Part shown: in pieces, positions 34,267-42,833 of the stretch
Layout: each line of letters opens with the position of its first letter
How positions within the stretch are numbered: the stretch's first letter is position 1
Assembly: GCF_051851555.1 (NCBI RefSeq)
Contig: NZ_JBPDVH010000003.1
Coordinates: 124,001 to 188,000, forward strand
Direction of reading: 5' to 3'
From: Lonepinella sp051851555
Lineage (GTDB): Bacteria; Pseudomonadota; Gammaproteobacteria; Enterobacterales; Pasteurellaceae
Length of the DNA stretch: 64,000 bases
Notes under the pieces: model-generated
What the model was told of the DNA's origin: nothing
The model's database searches: none
Seen by the model: the letters and a program-made list of their open reading frames with translations, nothing else
Position numbers and translations under genes: made by a program

Positions 34267-34749
34267 ATGACCAAGAAAAAAAATAAAGTCGGTTCCAATA
34301 CTATTGCGTTAAATAAACGGGCTAGACACGAATATTTTATTGAAGAAGAAATTGAGGCGGGTCTTTCCCTGCAAGGTTGGGAAGTGAAATCCATGCGTGC
34401 GGGCAAAGCCAATATTAGTGACAGCTATGTGATTTTTAACAACGGGGAGGCCTATTTATTTGGGGCCACCATTCAACCCTTAAGCGTGGCCTCTACCCAT
34501 ATTGTGTGCGACCCTACTCGAACCCGTAAACTATTGTTAAGCAAACGAGAATTAGATAGCCTATTTGGCAAAGCAAATCGTGATGGATTCACCATTGTGG
34601 CCTTGTCGCTGTATTGGAAAAATGCGTGGGCGAAAATTAAAATTGGCTTGGCCAAAGGCAAAAAATTACACGATAAACGTGACGATATTAAAGATCGTGA
34701 ATGGAAAGTTCAAAAAGATCGAATTATGAAACATGCCCAGCGTGGCTAA
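34267..34749 (+). CDS. smpB: SsrA-binding protein SmpB
   Basis: A 160-residue tmRNA partner that binds the tRNA-like end of SsrA and occupies the ribosome A site. Canonical sequence: NKRARHEYFIEEEIEAGLSLQGWEVKSMRAGKANISDSYV (about residues 17-56), RKLLLSKRELDSL and the basic tail KLHDKRDDIKDREWKVQKDRIMKHAQRG. The tmRNA itself is at 8260-8625. Confidence 0.98.
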   Translation: MTKKKNKVGSNTIALNKRARHEYFIEEEIEAGLSLQGWEVKSMRAGKANISDSYVIFNNGEAYLFGATIQPLSVASTHIVCDPTRTRKLLLSKRELDSLFGKANRDGFTIVALSLYWKNAWAKIKIGLAKGKKLHDKRDDIKDREWKVQKDRIMKHAQRG

Positions 34750-34783
34750 TCACTCATTTTAATTAACTACTTGGAGAATATGA

Positions 34784-36022
34784 ATGGCACAGGATCAAGA
34801 TCCTTGGGCAGCACCGGGAACGAATTCAGACAATTCCTCGGCGCAAAAGCCAACTAATCAACCCACAGATGAACCGAAAAAATCGCAAGATAACGAGCAA
34901 TCGCCGCCCGATTTAGAGGAGGCCTTTACCAATTTGCTGAAAAAATTATCCGGCAAAAATAAAGGTAATGGCTCAAATAATACCCCGAACAATAAATTAC
35001 CCGAAATTAATGTCGGTAAATTATTGCCCCTTGCCGTATTGGTTGGCGCCGTGGTGTGGGGATTAAGCGGTTTATATACGGTGAAAGAGGCTGAACGTGG
35101 CGTAGTAACACGTTTTGGTCAACTGCATGCGATTGTGCAACCGGGTTTAAACTGGAAACCGACATTTGTGGATCAAGTGTTGCCGGTGAATGTTGAACAA
35201 GTCAAAGAGCTGAAAACCCAAGGCTCCATGCTCACGCAAGATGAAAACATGGTGAAAGTTGAATTAACCGTGCAATATCGTGTGCAAGATCCGGCCAAAT
35301 TCTTATTCAGCGTGACCAATGCGGAAGATAGCTTGGGCCAAGCCACCGACAGTGCGTTGCGTTATGTGGTCGGTCACATGACCATGGATAATATTTTAAC
35401 CACTGGCCGTTCCGTGGTGCGTGAAGATACGTGGAAAGCCCTCAATGAGATCATTAAGCCTTATGATATGGGCTTGGAAGTGATTGATGTAAACTTCCAG
35501 TCTGCTCGTCCACCGGAAGATGTGAAAGACGCCTTTGATGATGCCATTAAAGCACAAGAAGATGAACAGCGTTATATTCGTGAGGCCGAGGCCTATGCCC
35601 GTGAACGTGAGCCGATTGCTCGAGGCAATGCGCAACGTATTTTAGAAGAGGCCACGGCGTATAAAGAACAAATTGTGTTAGATGCCAAAGGGGAAGTGGA
35701 ACGTTTTCAACGTTTGTTGCCGGAATTTAAGGCAGCGCCTGAGGTATTAAAAGAACGCTTATATATTCAAACCATGGAAAATCTGATGGCCAAAACGCCA
35801 AAAGTGATGATGGATGCCGGCAATAATTTAACCGTGTTACCTATGGATCAGTTATTACGCCAGAAACCAGCGAGCGTGCCAGAAACGGACGTACAGCGTT
35901 TTGAAAAAACCATTCCAAGCTCAAGTAATAGCAGTAGCAGTAATAATAGTGCGGTCAATTCTCAGCCAGTTTATAACGTGCCAAGCTCAACCAACAATAA
36001 TCGCCAAGGGAGATTTAACTAA
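34784..36022 (+). CDS. hflK: FtsH protease modulator HflK
   Basis: A 412-residue SPFH-domain inner-membrane protein. A Gln/Asn/Ser-rich cytoplasmic N-terminus is followed by one membrane segment (about residues 78-98) and the SPFH region KEAERGVVTRFGQLHAIVQPGLNWKPTF. The C-terminal tail is Ser/Asn-rich low complexity. HflK with HflC forms a large cage around FtsH and limits its activity. Its stop overlaps the hflC start by one base (TAATG). Confidence 0.97.
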   Translation: MAQDQDPWAAPGTNSDNSSAQKPTNQPTDEPKKSQDNEQSPPDLEEAFTNLLKKLSGKNKGNGSNNTPNNKLPEINVGKLLPLAVLVGAVVWGLSGLYTVKEAERGVVTRFGQLHAIVQPGLNWKPTFVDQVLPVNVEQVKELKTQGSMLTQDENMVKVELTVQYRVQDPAKFLFSVTNAEDSLGQATDSALRYVVGHMTMDNILTTGRSVVREDTWKALNEIIKPYDMGLEVIDVNFQSARPPEDVKDAFDDAIKAQEDEQRYIREAEAYAREREPIARGNAQRILEEATAYKEQIVLDAKGEVERFQRLLPEFKAAPEVLKERLYIQTMENLMAKTPKVMMDAGNNLTVLPMDQLLRQKPASVPETDVQRFEKTIPSSSNSSSSNNSAVNSQPVYNVPSSTNNNRQGRFN

Positions 36023-36909
36023 TGCGTAAATATTTAACTTCCATTGTGATCGTATTAGCCTTGGTGCTTTATTCTAGCCTTGTGGTGGTACAAGAAGGCA
36101 GCCGTGGCATTATGTTACGTTTTGGCAAAGTGCAACGTGACGTCGATAACAAAGTCAAAGTCTATTCACCGGGTTTGCACTTCAAAGTGCCGGTATTAGA
36201 TAGCATGAAATTGCTTGACGCTCGAATTAAAACCTTAGACGGCCAAGCGGATCGTTTTGTCACCGTGGAGAAAAAAGACCTTTTAGTGGATTCCTATGTC
36301 AAATGGCGAATCAGCGATTTTGGCCGTTTCTTCACCACCACGGGTGGCGGTGATTACACCCAAGCCTCGAATTTATTACGCCGTAAAGTCAACGACCGTT
36401 TGCGTTCTGAAATTGGTTCCCGCACCATTAAAGACATTGTGTCTGGCACCCGTGGCGAATTAATGGCAGATGCGAAAAAATCCCTCAGTACAGGCCAAGA
36501 CAGCACGGCAGAATTAGGAATCGAAGTCATTGATGTGCGAATTAAGCAAATTAATTTGCCCGATGAAGTGTCCTCCTCTATCTATCAACGTATGCGTGCC
36601 GAACGTGACGCCGTTGCCCGTGAACACCGTTCACAAGGGAAAGAAAAAGCCGCCTTTATTCAAGCGGATGTGGATCGTAAAGTCACGTTAATTACGGCCA
36701 ATGCGAATAAAACCGCACAAACCTTACGAGGTGAGGGCGAGGCTACCGCAGCCAAATTATATTCTGACGCCTTTGCACATGAAACCGAATTTTACAGTTT
36801 CTTACGCAGTCTAAAAGCCTATGAAAACAGCTTTGCGGGTTCGGATAACATGATGATCTTAAAACCGAATAGCGAATTTTTCCGTTATATGCAGGCACCA
36901 AAGAAATAA
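36022..36909 (+). CDS. hflC: FtsH protease modulator HflC
   Basis: Partner of HflK, 295 residues, with an N-terminal membrane segment (about 5-22), SPFH region VQEGSRGIMLRFGKVQRDV and the helical part INLPDEVSSSIYQRMRAERDAVAREHRSQGKEKAAFIQADVD typical of HflC. It lies one base overlapping with hflK and ends at a terminator. Confidence 0.97.
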   Translation: MRKYLTSIVIVLALVLYSSLVVVQEGSRGIMLRFGKVQRDVDNKVKVYSPGLHFKVPVLDSMKLLDARIKTLDGQADRFVTVEKKDLLVDSYVKWRISDFGRFFTTTGGGDYTQASNLLRRKVNDRLRSEIGSRTIKDIVSGTRGELMADAKKSLSTGQDSTAELGIEVIDVRIKQINLPDEVSSSIYQRMRAERDAVAREHRSQGKEKAAFIQADVDRKVTLITANANKTAQTLRGEGEATAAKLYSDAFAHETEFYSFLRSLKAYENSFAGSDNMMILKPNSEFFRYMQAPKK

Positions 36910-36913
36910 TTTT

Positions 36914-36946
36914 AAAAAAGTCTAATCACTGGATTAGGCTTTTTTA
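36914..36946 (+). terminator. Terminator after hflC
   Basis: AGTCTAATC-AC-TGGATTAGGCTTTTTTA: stem plus T-run, 5 bp after the hflC stop. Confidence 0.85.
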
Positions 36947-37014
36947 TTGAGCTTTAAACTAAAAAATAGTAAAGTATCTAGGTTAATTTTTTTAAACACT
37001 AACAGGAAATGATT

Positions 37015-38313
37015 ATGGGAAAAAGTGTGGTTGTCCTCGGCGCCCAATGGGGTGACGAAGGAAAAGGCAAAATCGTTGATTTATTAACCGACCGAGTAAA
37101 ATATGTGGTGCGCTATCAAGGCGGCCATAATGCAGGTCATACCTTAATTATCAATGGCGAGAAAACCGTATTGCGTTTAATTCCAAGCGGTATTTTACGT
37201 GAGGGCGTCACTTGCTTAATCGGTAACGGCGTGGTGCTTTCTCCCTCTGCTTTAATGCAAGAAATGGGCGAATTAGAAAGCCGTGGTATTAAAGTGCGTG
37301 AACGTTTATTGATTTCCGAAGCCTGTCCATTAATCTTGCCTTATCACGTGGCAATGGATCACGCCCGTGAGGCAGCCTTAGGCAATAATAAAATTGGCAC
37401 CACTGGCCGTGGTATCGGCCCTGCTTATGAAGATAAAGTGGCACGCCGTGGTTTACGTGTCAGCGATTTGTTTAACCGTGAAAAATTTGCGGAAAAACTG
37501 AAAACTATTTTAGATTACTATAATTTCCAACTGGTCCATTACTACAAAGCGGAACCCGTCGATTATCAAAAAACCTTAGATGATGTGATGGCCGTTGCCG
37601 ACGTATTAATTGGCATGGTGGCAGACATCAGCACCCTATTAGATACCGCTCGCAAAAATGGCGACAATATTTTATTTGAGGGCGCACAAGGCACCATGTT
37701 AGATATTGACCACGGCACCTATCCGTTCGTCACCAGCTCCAACACCACCGCAGGTGGTGTGGCAACGGGCGCTGGTTTTGGCCCTCGTAACTTGGATTAT
37801 ATTTTAGGCATTATCAAAGCCTACTGTACCCGTGTGGGTGGTGGTCCATTTGCCACCGAATTATTTGATGATATCGGTGCTGAAATTGCACGCAAAGGCA
37901 ACGAATTTGGTGCGGTCACCGGTCGCCCACGCCGTTGTGGTTGGTTTGACGCCGTTGCCATGCGTCGTGCCATTCAAATTAACAGCATTTCAGGGTTCTG
38001 CATGACCAAATTGGACGTATTGGATGGCTTTGATGAAGTCAAAATCTGCGTCGGTTATAAATTACCGAATGGTGAAATCGTGGACTTCGCTCCCCTTTCT
38101 GCCAAAGATTGGGAGGGCGTTGAGCCAATTTATGAAAGCATGCCAGGTTGGAAAGAAAATACTTTCGGCGTCACGGATGTTAATCAATTACCGCAAGCCA
38201 CCCGTGATTATGTCAAACGCATTGAACAAGTCACTGGCGTACCGGTGGCGATTCTGTCTACTGGCCCTGATCGTGTTCAAACCATGATTTTGCAAGATCC
38301 TTTTGCTGTTTAA
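37015..38313 (+). CDS. purA: Adenylosuccinate synthetase
   Basis: Makes adenylosuccinate from IMP, aspartate and GTP in AMP synthesis; 432 residues, equal to E. coli PurA. Motifs: GAQWGDEGKGKIVDLL (about 8-23), GGHNAGHT (about 38-45), GTTGRGIGPAYEDKVARRG (about 127-145) and the GTP-binding LSTGPDR near the end. ATG 37015 is preferred over 37009 because AGGA then sits at a normal distance and the protein starts MGKSVVVLG. Confidence 0.98.
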   Translation: MGKSVVVLGAQWGDEGKGKIVDLLTDRVKYVVRYQGGHNAGHTLIINGEKTVLRLIPSGILREGVTCLIGNGVVLSPSALMQEMGELESRGIKVRERLLISEACPLILPYHVAMDHAREAALGNNKIGTTGRGIGPAYEDKVARRGLRVSDLFNREKFAEKLKTILDYYNFQLVHYYKAEPVDYQKTLDDVMAVADVLIGMVADISTLLDTARKNGDNILFEGAQGTMLDIDHGTYPFVTSSNTTAGGVATGAGFGPRNLDYILGIIKAYCTRVGGGPFATELFDDIGAEIARKGNEFGAVTGRPRRCGWFDAVAMRRAIQINSISGFCMTKLDVLDGFDEVKICVGYKLPNGEIVDFAPLSAKDWEGVEPIYESMPGWKENTFGVTDVNQLPQATRDYVKRIEQVTGVPVAILSTGPDRVQTMILQDPFAV

Positions 38314-38364
38314 TCACCACCCACTCCCCCATTCTGCGCAATGGGGGACGACTTAGGATAAGCC

Positions 38365-39072
38365 ATGCTAACGGAACCACCGCACAACGTTCGAGGTTAT
38401 TTCAATCCAATAACCCTCAAACGGCTCTTTTACGCCGTCGTAAGTTTGGCGTTTCTTGTGCTTGCGACGCTTATCCTTATCGACCAATATGTTGGCTACA
38501 AAGTCCGCCATGATATTTATCGCAATGTCAAGGACACCCCCTACCGTCCCTATGCCGTGGTATTAGGCACCGCCAAATATGTCACCAAAAACACCCCAAA
38601 TCAATTCTATAATTATCGTTTAGAAAGCACAAAAGCCTTATTTGACTCGGAAAAGATTGACTATATTTTATTGAGTGGGGACAACCGTACATTACAATAC
38701 AACGAACCCCGCACCATGCGACGAGATCTGATTAAAATGGGCATTGCCCCGCAATATTTATACCCCGATTATGCCGGCTTTCGCACCCTCGACAGCATTA
38801 TTCGCGCCAAAGAAGTCTTTCATGCGGAACCCATGATTATCATCTCACAGGCATTCCATTGCGAACGAGCCTTATTTATTGCCCAATATCACCATATCAA
38901 TGCCATCTGTTTTGCCGCAGACAACCCCGATATCTACACCCTCACCCGCTTTCGTGAAATTTTTGCCCGCTTCTTAATGGTATGGGAATTACTGACCGAA
39001 AAAAAACCGCACTTTTTGGGGGAACCAGAACCCTTGCCGGCCCCGTTAAATCGGTTAGCAACGGAAGAATAG
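38365..39072 (+). CDS. sanA: SanA-like ElyC/DUF218 membrane protein
   Basis: A 235-residue protein with an N-terminal membrane anchor (about residues 22-44) and a periplasmic DUF218 domain: YAVVLGTAKYVTKNTPNQFYNYRLESTKALFDSEKIDYILLSGDN (about 63-107), EPRTMRRDLIKMGIAPQYLYPDYAGFRTLDSIIRAKEVF (about 114-152) and IIISQAFHCERALFIA. The closest recognised family is SanA, linked in enterics to vancomycin resistance at high temperature and envelope integrity. It lies 51 bp after purA. Confidence 0.88.
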   Translation: MLTEPPHNVRGYFNPITLKRLFYAVVSLAFLVLATLILIDQYVGYKVRHDIYRNVKDTPYRPYAVVLGTAKYVTKNTPNQFYNYRLESTKALFDSEKIDYILLSGDNRTLQYNEPRTMRRDLIKMGIAPQYLYPDYAGFRTLDSIIRAKEVFHAEPMIIISQAFHCERALFIAQYHHINAICFAADNPDIYTLTRFREIFARFLMVWELLTEKKPHFLGEPEPLPAPLNRLATEE

Positions 39073-39199
39073 TGCGGTGGGAAATAGGGGGAAATTATCC
39101 CGCACTGACGTACGGGGCGACGCATGTCTAACTACGCCGTAGCTCGATCACGCAAGATATGGAGTATCGTTACTATGCTTAACCCTGTACGTGATGCAG
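39073..39199. other. Intergenic region upstream of cassette 2
   Basis: Between sanA and the first cassette-2 gene (39073-39372) no gene is supported. It starts with a loose stem of degenerate uptake signals (TAGTGCGGTGGG / CCCGCACTGA, 39071-39106). From 39200 it becomes the cassette leader repeat. The stretch 39121-39180 has no match that I recognise. Confidence 0.5.
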
Positions 39200-39296
39200 G
39201 GCATTTCACCCCGACCACTTATCACTTCATTAATTTATTTTGTATACATTTCAATCTCAACTTGTGCAAAAAAAAACAATGATAAAATGCAAAAAA
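39200..39296 (+). repeat. Leader repeat of cassette 2
   Basis: Similar to 1532-1620: shared TTTCACCCC, TATCACTTCA, and CAACTTGTGCAAAAAAAA followed by CAATGATA. It marks the left side of the second module. Confidence 0.6.
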
Positions 39297-39372
39297 TTTC
39301 ACGGTTAAATAGTATTTTTGTAGGCTATGAGATACCAAATCTATAATTTTCTTCAAAAACAAAGGAATTTTT

Positions 39373-39777
39373 ATGACAATAGAAAAAAACACACTTAACC
39401 GCTGTAAACTTTGGGGGGTATTATTTGTAACGTTACTTCCGCCACTATCCTACTTGCTTTATCTGCAATACACTGGAGATACTAGTGATGCTGCCATTTT
39501 ACTATTTGTTCATTTTTTACAACTCTTTTCGGTGCTAATTTTATGCAGTATATCCAAATTCATTATAAACACAAAAGACAAATTTTGGCATAAAACCTTA
39601 ACCATATTATTTATGATTTTTATTTATATCGGTGAAAATTATTGGATATATCATCTATTCAAAGATAGTTTACAAAATTCACATTATATATTTCTCGGTA
39701 CTACATTTCTTGATCTTGTAATCAGTATGATCTATGTTTGGTGGGCTGATACTTGGGTTCAAAAACTAGAAAAATAA
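39373..39777 (+). CDS. Unknown small membrane protein, cassette 2 first gene
   Basis: A 134-residue protein with four hydrophobic segments (about residues 13-31, 39-61, 71-91 and 100-123). The family is not recognised. RBS AAAGGAA precedes ATG 39373. It occupies the same place as the unrelated 280-residue protein at 1688, between a similar leader and the shared spacer, and ends 2 bp before the spacer repeat begins. Its stop lies outside the repeat, unlike in cassette 1. The AT content is high. Confidence 0.6.
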   Translation: MTIEKNTLNRCKLWGVLFVTLLPPLSYLLYLQYTGDTSDAAILLFVHFLQLFSVLILCSISKFIINTKDKFWHKTLTILFMIFIYIGENYWIYHLFKDSLQNSHYIFLGTTFLDLVISMIYVWWADTWVQKLEK

Positions 39778-39923
39778 CAAACTGTTATAACTTAGTGTTG
39801 ATGATTTGTGTTTTCCCTGATTATATTTACAAGGTATGTATTTTTAAATTAATTTTCAAATTTTTTTGTAAATAATTAAAAAAATATCTTCCTTTTATTT
39901 TAATCTACGATAACATCCAAATT
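39778..39923 (+). repeat. Spacer repeat, copy 2 (about 146 bp)
   Basis: Same sequence as 2454-2600 apart from a 2-bp and a 1-bp indel. Here it is entirely intergenic. It ends about 40 bp before the secreted-protein start. The 24-bp core is at 39784-39807. Confidence 0.9.
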
Positions 39924-39964
39924 ATTAATAATACAAAACAATAAATAATAAAAAGGAGTAATTT

Positions 39965-40513
39965 ATGAAACTTCTCAAAACAATTTTAGTAGGTTCTTTA
40001 TTTTTAATTTCTCAAAATGCTTTTGCTTATGGTTGCAATGATTTCTCAAGAAGTAAAAATGAATATTGCACCCCTGATGGTTCAAGATTATATTATTATG
40101 GTGAAGTCACCAAAGAAATGAAACAAATTAAAAGTACATTTAGGGGAAAAACTTACACATATAAAGATTTGATTCAGCCTTTAAATCCTGATGAAATAGT
40201 TGGTTTAGAAGAGTTTTCAAAAGATATTGATAGTTTTTATTGGGAACTAGATAGAAAATTAAATAATCTAACAGAACCCCAATTTATGCAAGTTCTACAA
40301 ATTCGTGGTGATTATGTAGAGAAAATATTAAATAACAAATATTACAGTCATGATATTATCAATTCCTTAATAGGAATAGATAAAAGAATTATATCTTTAT
40401 TTGATAAATTCAATGTAACAAAAGAAAATCAAAACTTATTCAAAAAAGGTTCTTCTGAAAAACATAAAATATTAAATATAATGGAAAACCATATTAAATT
40501 ACAAACATATTAA
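39965..40513 (+). CDS. Secreted protein of unknown function, cassette 2 second gene
   Basis: A 182-residue paralogue of the protein at 2654. Signal peptide MKLLKTILVGSLFLISQNAFA (cut after about residue 21), then YGCNDFSRSKNEYCTPDGS with the two cysteines kept. Conserved blocks: IKSTFRGKTYTYKDLIQPL, DSFYWELDRKLNNLTEPQFMQVLQIRGDY, GIDKRIISLFDKF. Conservation is highest in the central helical part and low at the end. RBS AAAAGGAG precedes the start. The product is predicted to be periplasmic or secreted. Confidence 0.65.
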   Translation: MKLLKTILVGSLFLISQNAFAYGCNDFSRSKNEYCTPDGSRLYYYGEVTKEMKQIKSTFRGKTYTYKDLIQPLNPDEIVGLEEFSKDIDSFYWELDRKLNNLTEPQFMQVLQIRGDYVEKILNNKYYSHDIINSLIGIDKRIISLFDKFNVTKENQNLFKKGSSEKHKILNIMENHIKLQTY

Positions 40514-40540
40514 ATTACAAACATATTAAATTACAAACAT
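40493..40540 (+). repeat. Three tandem 16-bp repeats at the end of the cassette-2 gene
   Basis: ATTAAATTACAAACAT is repeated three times without change. The first copy encodes the last residues and the stop of the secreted protein; the other two are beyond it. Because 16 is not a multiple of three, extra copies would not extend the frame. Confidence 0.9.
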
Positions 40541-40543
40541 TTT

Positions 40544-40592
40544 AAAAAGTAACAAGAAGCAATAATATCATTATTGCTTCTTGTTACTTTTT
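40544..40592. terminator. Long perfect hairpin terminator after cassette 2
   Basis: AAAAAGTAACAAGAAGCAAT... pairs with its full inverse (23-bp arms, 3-bp loop at 40567-40569), ending in T-runs on both strands. Confidence 0.9.
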
Positions 40593-40604
40593 AAGCATTA
40601 AAGT

Positions 40605-41596
40605 GAGCCTATCCCACATTTTGTGTAAACACCAATTTCACTTAAAGGTGATCATTTAAACGATCACCAAATTCTAGCACAAAATGGTTCAATGCTGCTC
40701 GCCAATTTCGGATTGGCATTGAGCATTTGCCAGCTTTTGGCGATTAAGGGGTATTTTGCTTGCCATTTTTGCTCAAAATTAGCTAATTCTTGCAAGGCAA
40801 CTTGTTCCGTAACGGCTTGATAAATCAGCTTTAAATCCGCTGTTACGGCTTTGTAATCTTTCCAACTGACGTATTTCAAACTATTACGAACCATATGCAC
40901 GATACAAAGCTGAATTTTCGTTTCAGGAAAAACAGTATTAATCGCATCAGGAAAGCCTTTTAAACCGTCAATGCATGCGATCAGAATATCCTGTACGCCA
41001 CGATTTTTAAGCTCGGTTAGCACGTTTAACCAAAATTTTGCCCCTTCATTTTCGGCAATCCAAAGCCCTAACAGCTCCTTGCGTCCTTCCAAATTCACGC
41101 CAAGAGCGACAAACACGGCTTTATTGATAATCCGTCCACCTTGGCGAACTTTCACCACGATACAATCCAGATAAACAATGGTATACTCTGCGTTAAGGGG
41201 TTCATTTTGCCATTCAATAATGCGTTCTTTGACTGAATCTGTTACCCGAGAAATTAAGCTAGGCGAAATATCAGCATCATAAAATTCCTTAAACGAATCA
41301 ACAATCTCTTGATTACTTAACCCTTTGGCATATAAAGCAATGATTTGCTCATCCATACCCTTGATGCGAGTCTGATTTTTCTTATAACCGAGATGTGAGG
41401 TCAACTCAGTATTGAGAGCGGTTTCCACGGTCATTTTTTTCAGCATTCGAGAAAGCTGATTGAGATCTTATGGCGTTTTGAAATTTTTGGCGAGTTCATT
41501 AGCCAATAATTTAATTTGTTGTTCATTCATAATGAAAATACCTGTTTTGGTTATTATCTCAGAAACAGGTATTTACACAAATTTTGTTCTAGGCTC
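40605..41596 (-). mobile_element. Decayed IS256-family insertion sequence
   Basis: 29-bp inverted ends at 40605-40633 and 41568-41596 (GAGCCTA....TTTGTGTAAA.ACC) enclose a broken transposase on the minus strand. The element is about 0.99 kb, shorter than usual for IS256 (about 1.3 kb). No clear target duplication is seen, so the flanks may have been rearranged. Confidence 0.85.
40664..41530 (-). pseudogene. IS256-family (mutator-type) transposase remnant
   Basis: Translation from ATG 41530 gives MNEQQIKLLANELAKNFKTP, then a TAA stop (41468-41470), then resumes in the same frame as DLNQLSRMLKKMTVETALNTELTSHLGYKKN. The usual segment between LGY and the DEQII helix (about 45 residues, carrying IEVPRDR) is missing, giving LGYKKNQTRIKGMDEQIIALYAKGLSNQEI. 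DDE-type parts YLDCIVVKVR and LIACIDGLKGFPDAI, with H..R, remain. The C-terminus ends early at SSIEPFCARIW, without the NAIESLN block. Three lesions make it inactive. Confidence 0.88.
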
Positions 41597-41647
41597 CATA
41601 AACATTAAGAACTACGGATAAATATATTATATATCAATCATTCTAAC

Positions 41648-41684
41648 ATTAAAAAGCAATAACATTTCTGTTATTGCTTTTATC
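41648..41684. terminator. Terminator after the LysE-type gene
   Basis: AAAAGCAATAACA-GAAA-TGTTATTGCTTTTTAA on the minus strand, directly after the stop of the exporter gene. Confidence 0.85.
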
Positions 41685-41695
41685 TTTTTAAGCAC

Positions 41696-42325
41696 CTATA
41701 ACAAAATCTCTCGCACACCACTATAAACCAAATATCCCCCAAAAGCTAAAAATATAACACCCGCCACATTATCAATATAACGACTATATTGACTATAAAA
41801 ACGTTTTGCTAAAGGACGAGAAAATAACAAAGAAACGGTGTAAAAATAGAAAAAGGTTTCAATCAGAATAATAATAAATGCGGTGACCATTTGCCAGATT
41901 TCTTGCATATTGACTAACACCAAAGACATCACACTACTGAAATAAATCACCACTTTAGCATTAGATAAATTGACCCATAAGCCTTTCATGATTTCGGCTT
42001 TAACGGTCGTTTTCTGGTTAAAATCCTGTTCCGTAAGTTCAGCAAACACGGTATTTTGCCGACTTTTGGCCATTTTTACGCCAAGATAAGCCAAATAACT
42101 GCCACCGAGTAACATAATGACGCCATGTAAAATCGGTAAGGTTTTAAATAAAATCGCCAAGCCTAAAATCGCTGCGGCGGCCCACATGGCCACGCCAAGG
42201 GTGATACCCAAAATACCACAAATCGTATTGCGTCTTGAATTACTGGCCGCCATGCGACTCACATATAAAAAATCAGGGCCGGGGCTTAATAAACCGAAAA
42301 AATGCACAATAATTAAATTCAGCAT
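41696..42325 (-). CDS. LysE/RhtB family amino-acid exporter
   Basis: A 209-residue inner-membrane protein with about six hydrophobic segments. The LysE/RhtB signature GLLSPGPDFLYVSRMAASNSRRNTICGILGITLG is at residues 10-43. The family exports amino acids such as lysine, threonine or homoserine lactone; the substrate is not clear. ATG 42325 directly follows the pgpA stop codon (42327-42329), so it is translated from the same message as the nusB-thiL-pgpA genes or read through from them. Confidence 0.88.
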   Translation of the reverse strand: MLNLIIVHFFGLLSPGPDFLYVSRMAASNSRRNTICGILGITLGVAMWAAAAILGLAILFKTLPILHGVIMLLGGSYLAYLGVKMAKSRQNTVFAELTEQDFNQKTTVKAEIMKGLWVNLSNAKVVIYFSSVMSLVLVNMQEIWQMVTAFIIILIETFFYFYTVSLLFSRPLAKRFYSQYSRYIDNVAGVIFLAFGGYLVYSGVREILL

Positions 42326-42326
42326 G

Positions 42327-42833
42327 TTACACCACAAATGACATCAAAAAATAAGCCAACACGGCATAGCCAGCGGCCAGCACATCATCAACCATAATCC
42401 CAAAACCGCTTTCTAATTTTTGATCAAAATATTTAATCGGAAAGGGTTTCCAAATATCAAATAAACGAAAGAGTACAAATGCCAATACATTGCCGATAAT
42501 CAAATGTTCGGCGAATAATCCAACCATGCCAATTTGTACAATCCAAATGCCAACAAATTCATCCCAAACAATGGCACCATGATCATGAATACCCATATCA
42601 TCAGCGGTTTTTTGGCATAAATAACAGCCTACAAAAAAGCAAACTGCGGTGAAAATAATGAATATTTTTAATGGTATGATTTGCATGAATAATATACCAA
42701 TCAATAATCCAGCCAAACTGCCCCAAGTACCTGGGGCGGGATGAATTAAACCTGAACCCAAGCCCACCGCAAGCAAATGCACAGGGTTGGTTAAGCGAAG
42801 TCGTTGTAATGGGGTTTTTATGCTGTCTGTCAT
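42327..42833 (-). CDS. pgpA: Phosphatidylglycerophosphatase A
   Basis: A 168-residue inner-membrane enzyme that makes phosphatidylglycerol. Family parts: GLGSGLIHPAPGTWGSLAGLL (about 24-44), DDMGIHDHGAIVWDEFVGIWI (about 79-99, with the acidic active-site cluster) and RLFDIWKPFPIKYFDQ (about 121-136). Its start overlaps the thiL stop by 4 bp (ATGA), the usual thiL-pgpA arrangement. Confidence 0.95.
   Translation of the reverse strand: MTDSIKTPLQRLRLTNPVHLLAVGLGSGLIHPAPGTWGSLAGLLIGILFMQIIPLKIFIIFTAVCFFVGCYLCQKTADDMGIHDHGAIVWDEFVGIWIVQIGMVGLFAEHLIIGNVLAFVLFRLFDIWKPFPIKYFDQKLESGFGIMVDDVLAAGYAVLAYFLMSFVV

Noticed and set aside
38325..38348. Hairpin after purA (TCCCCCATT / AATGGGGGA)
   Set aside because: It has no T-run and sits just before sanA; not called as a terminator.
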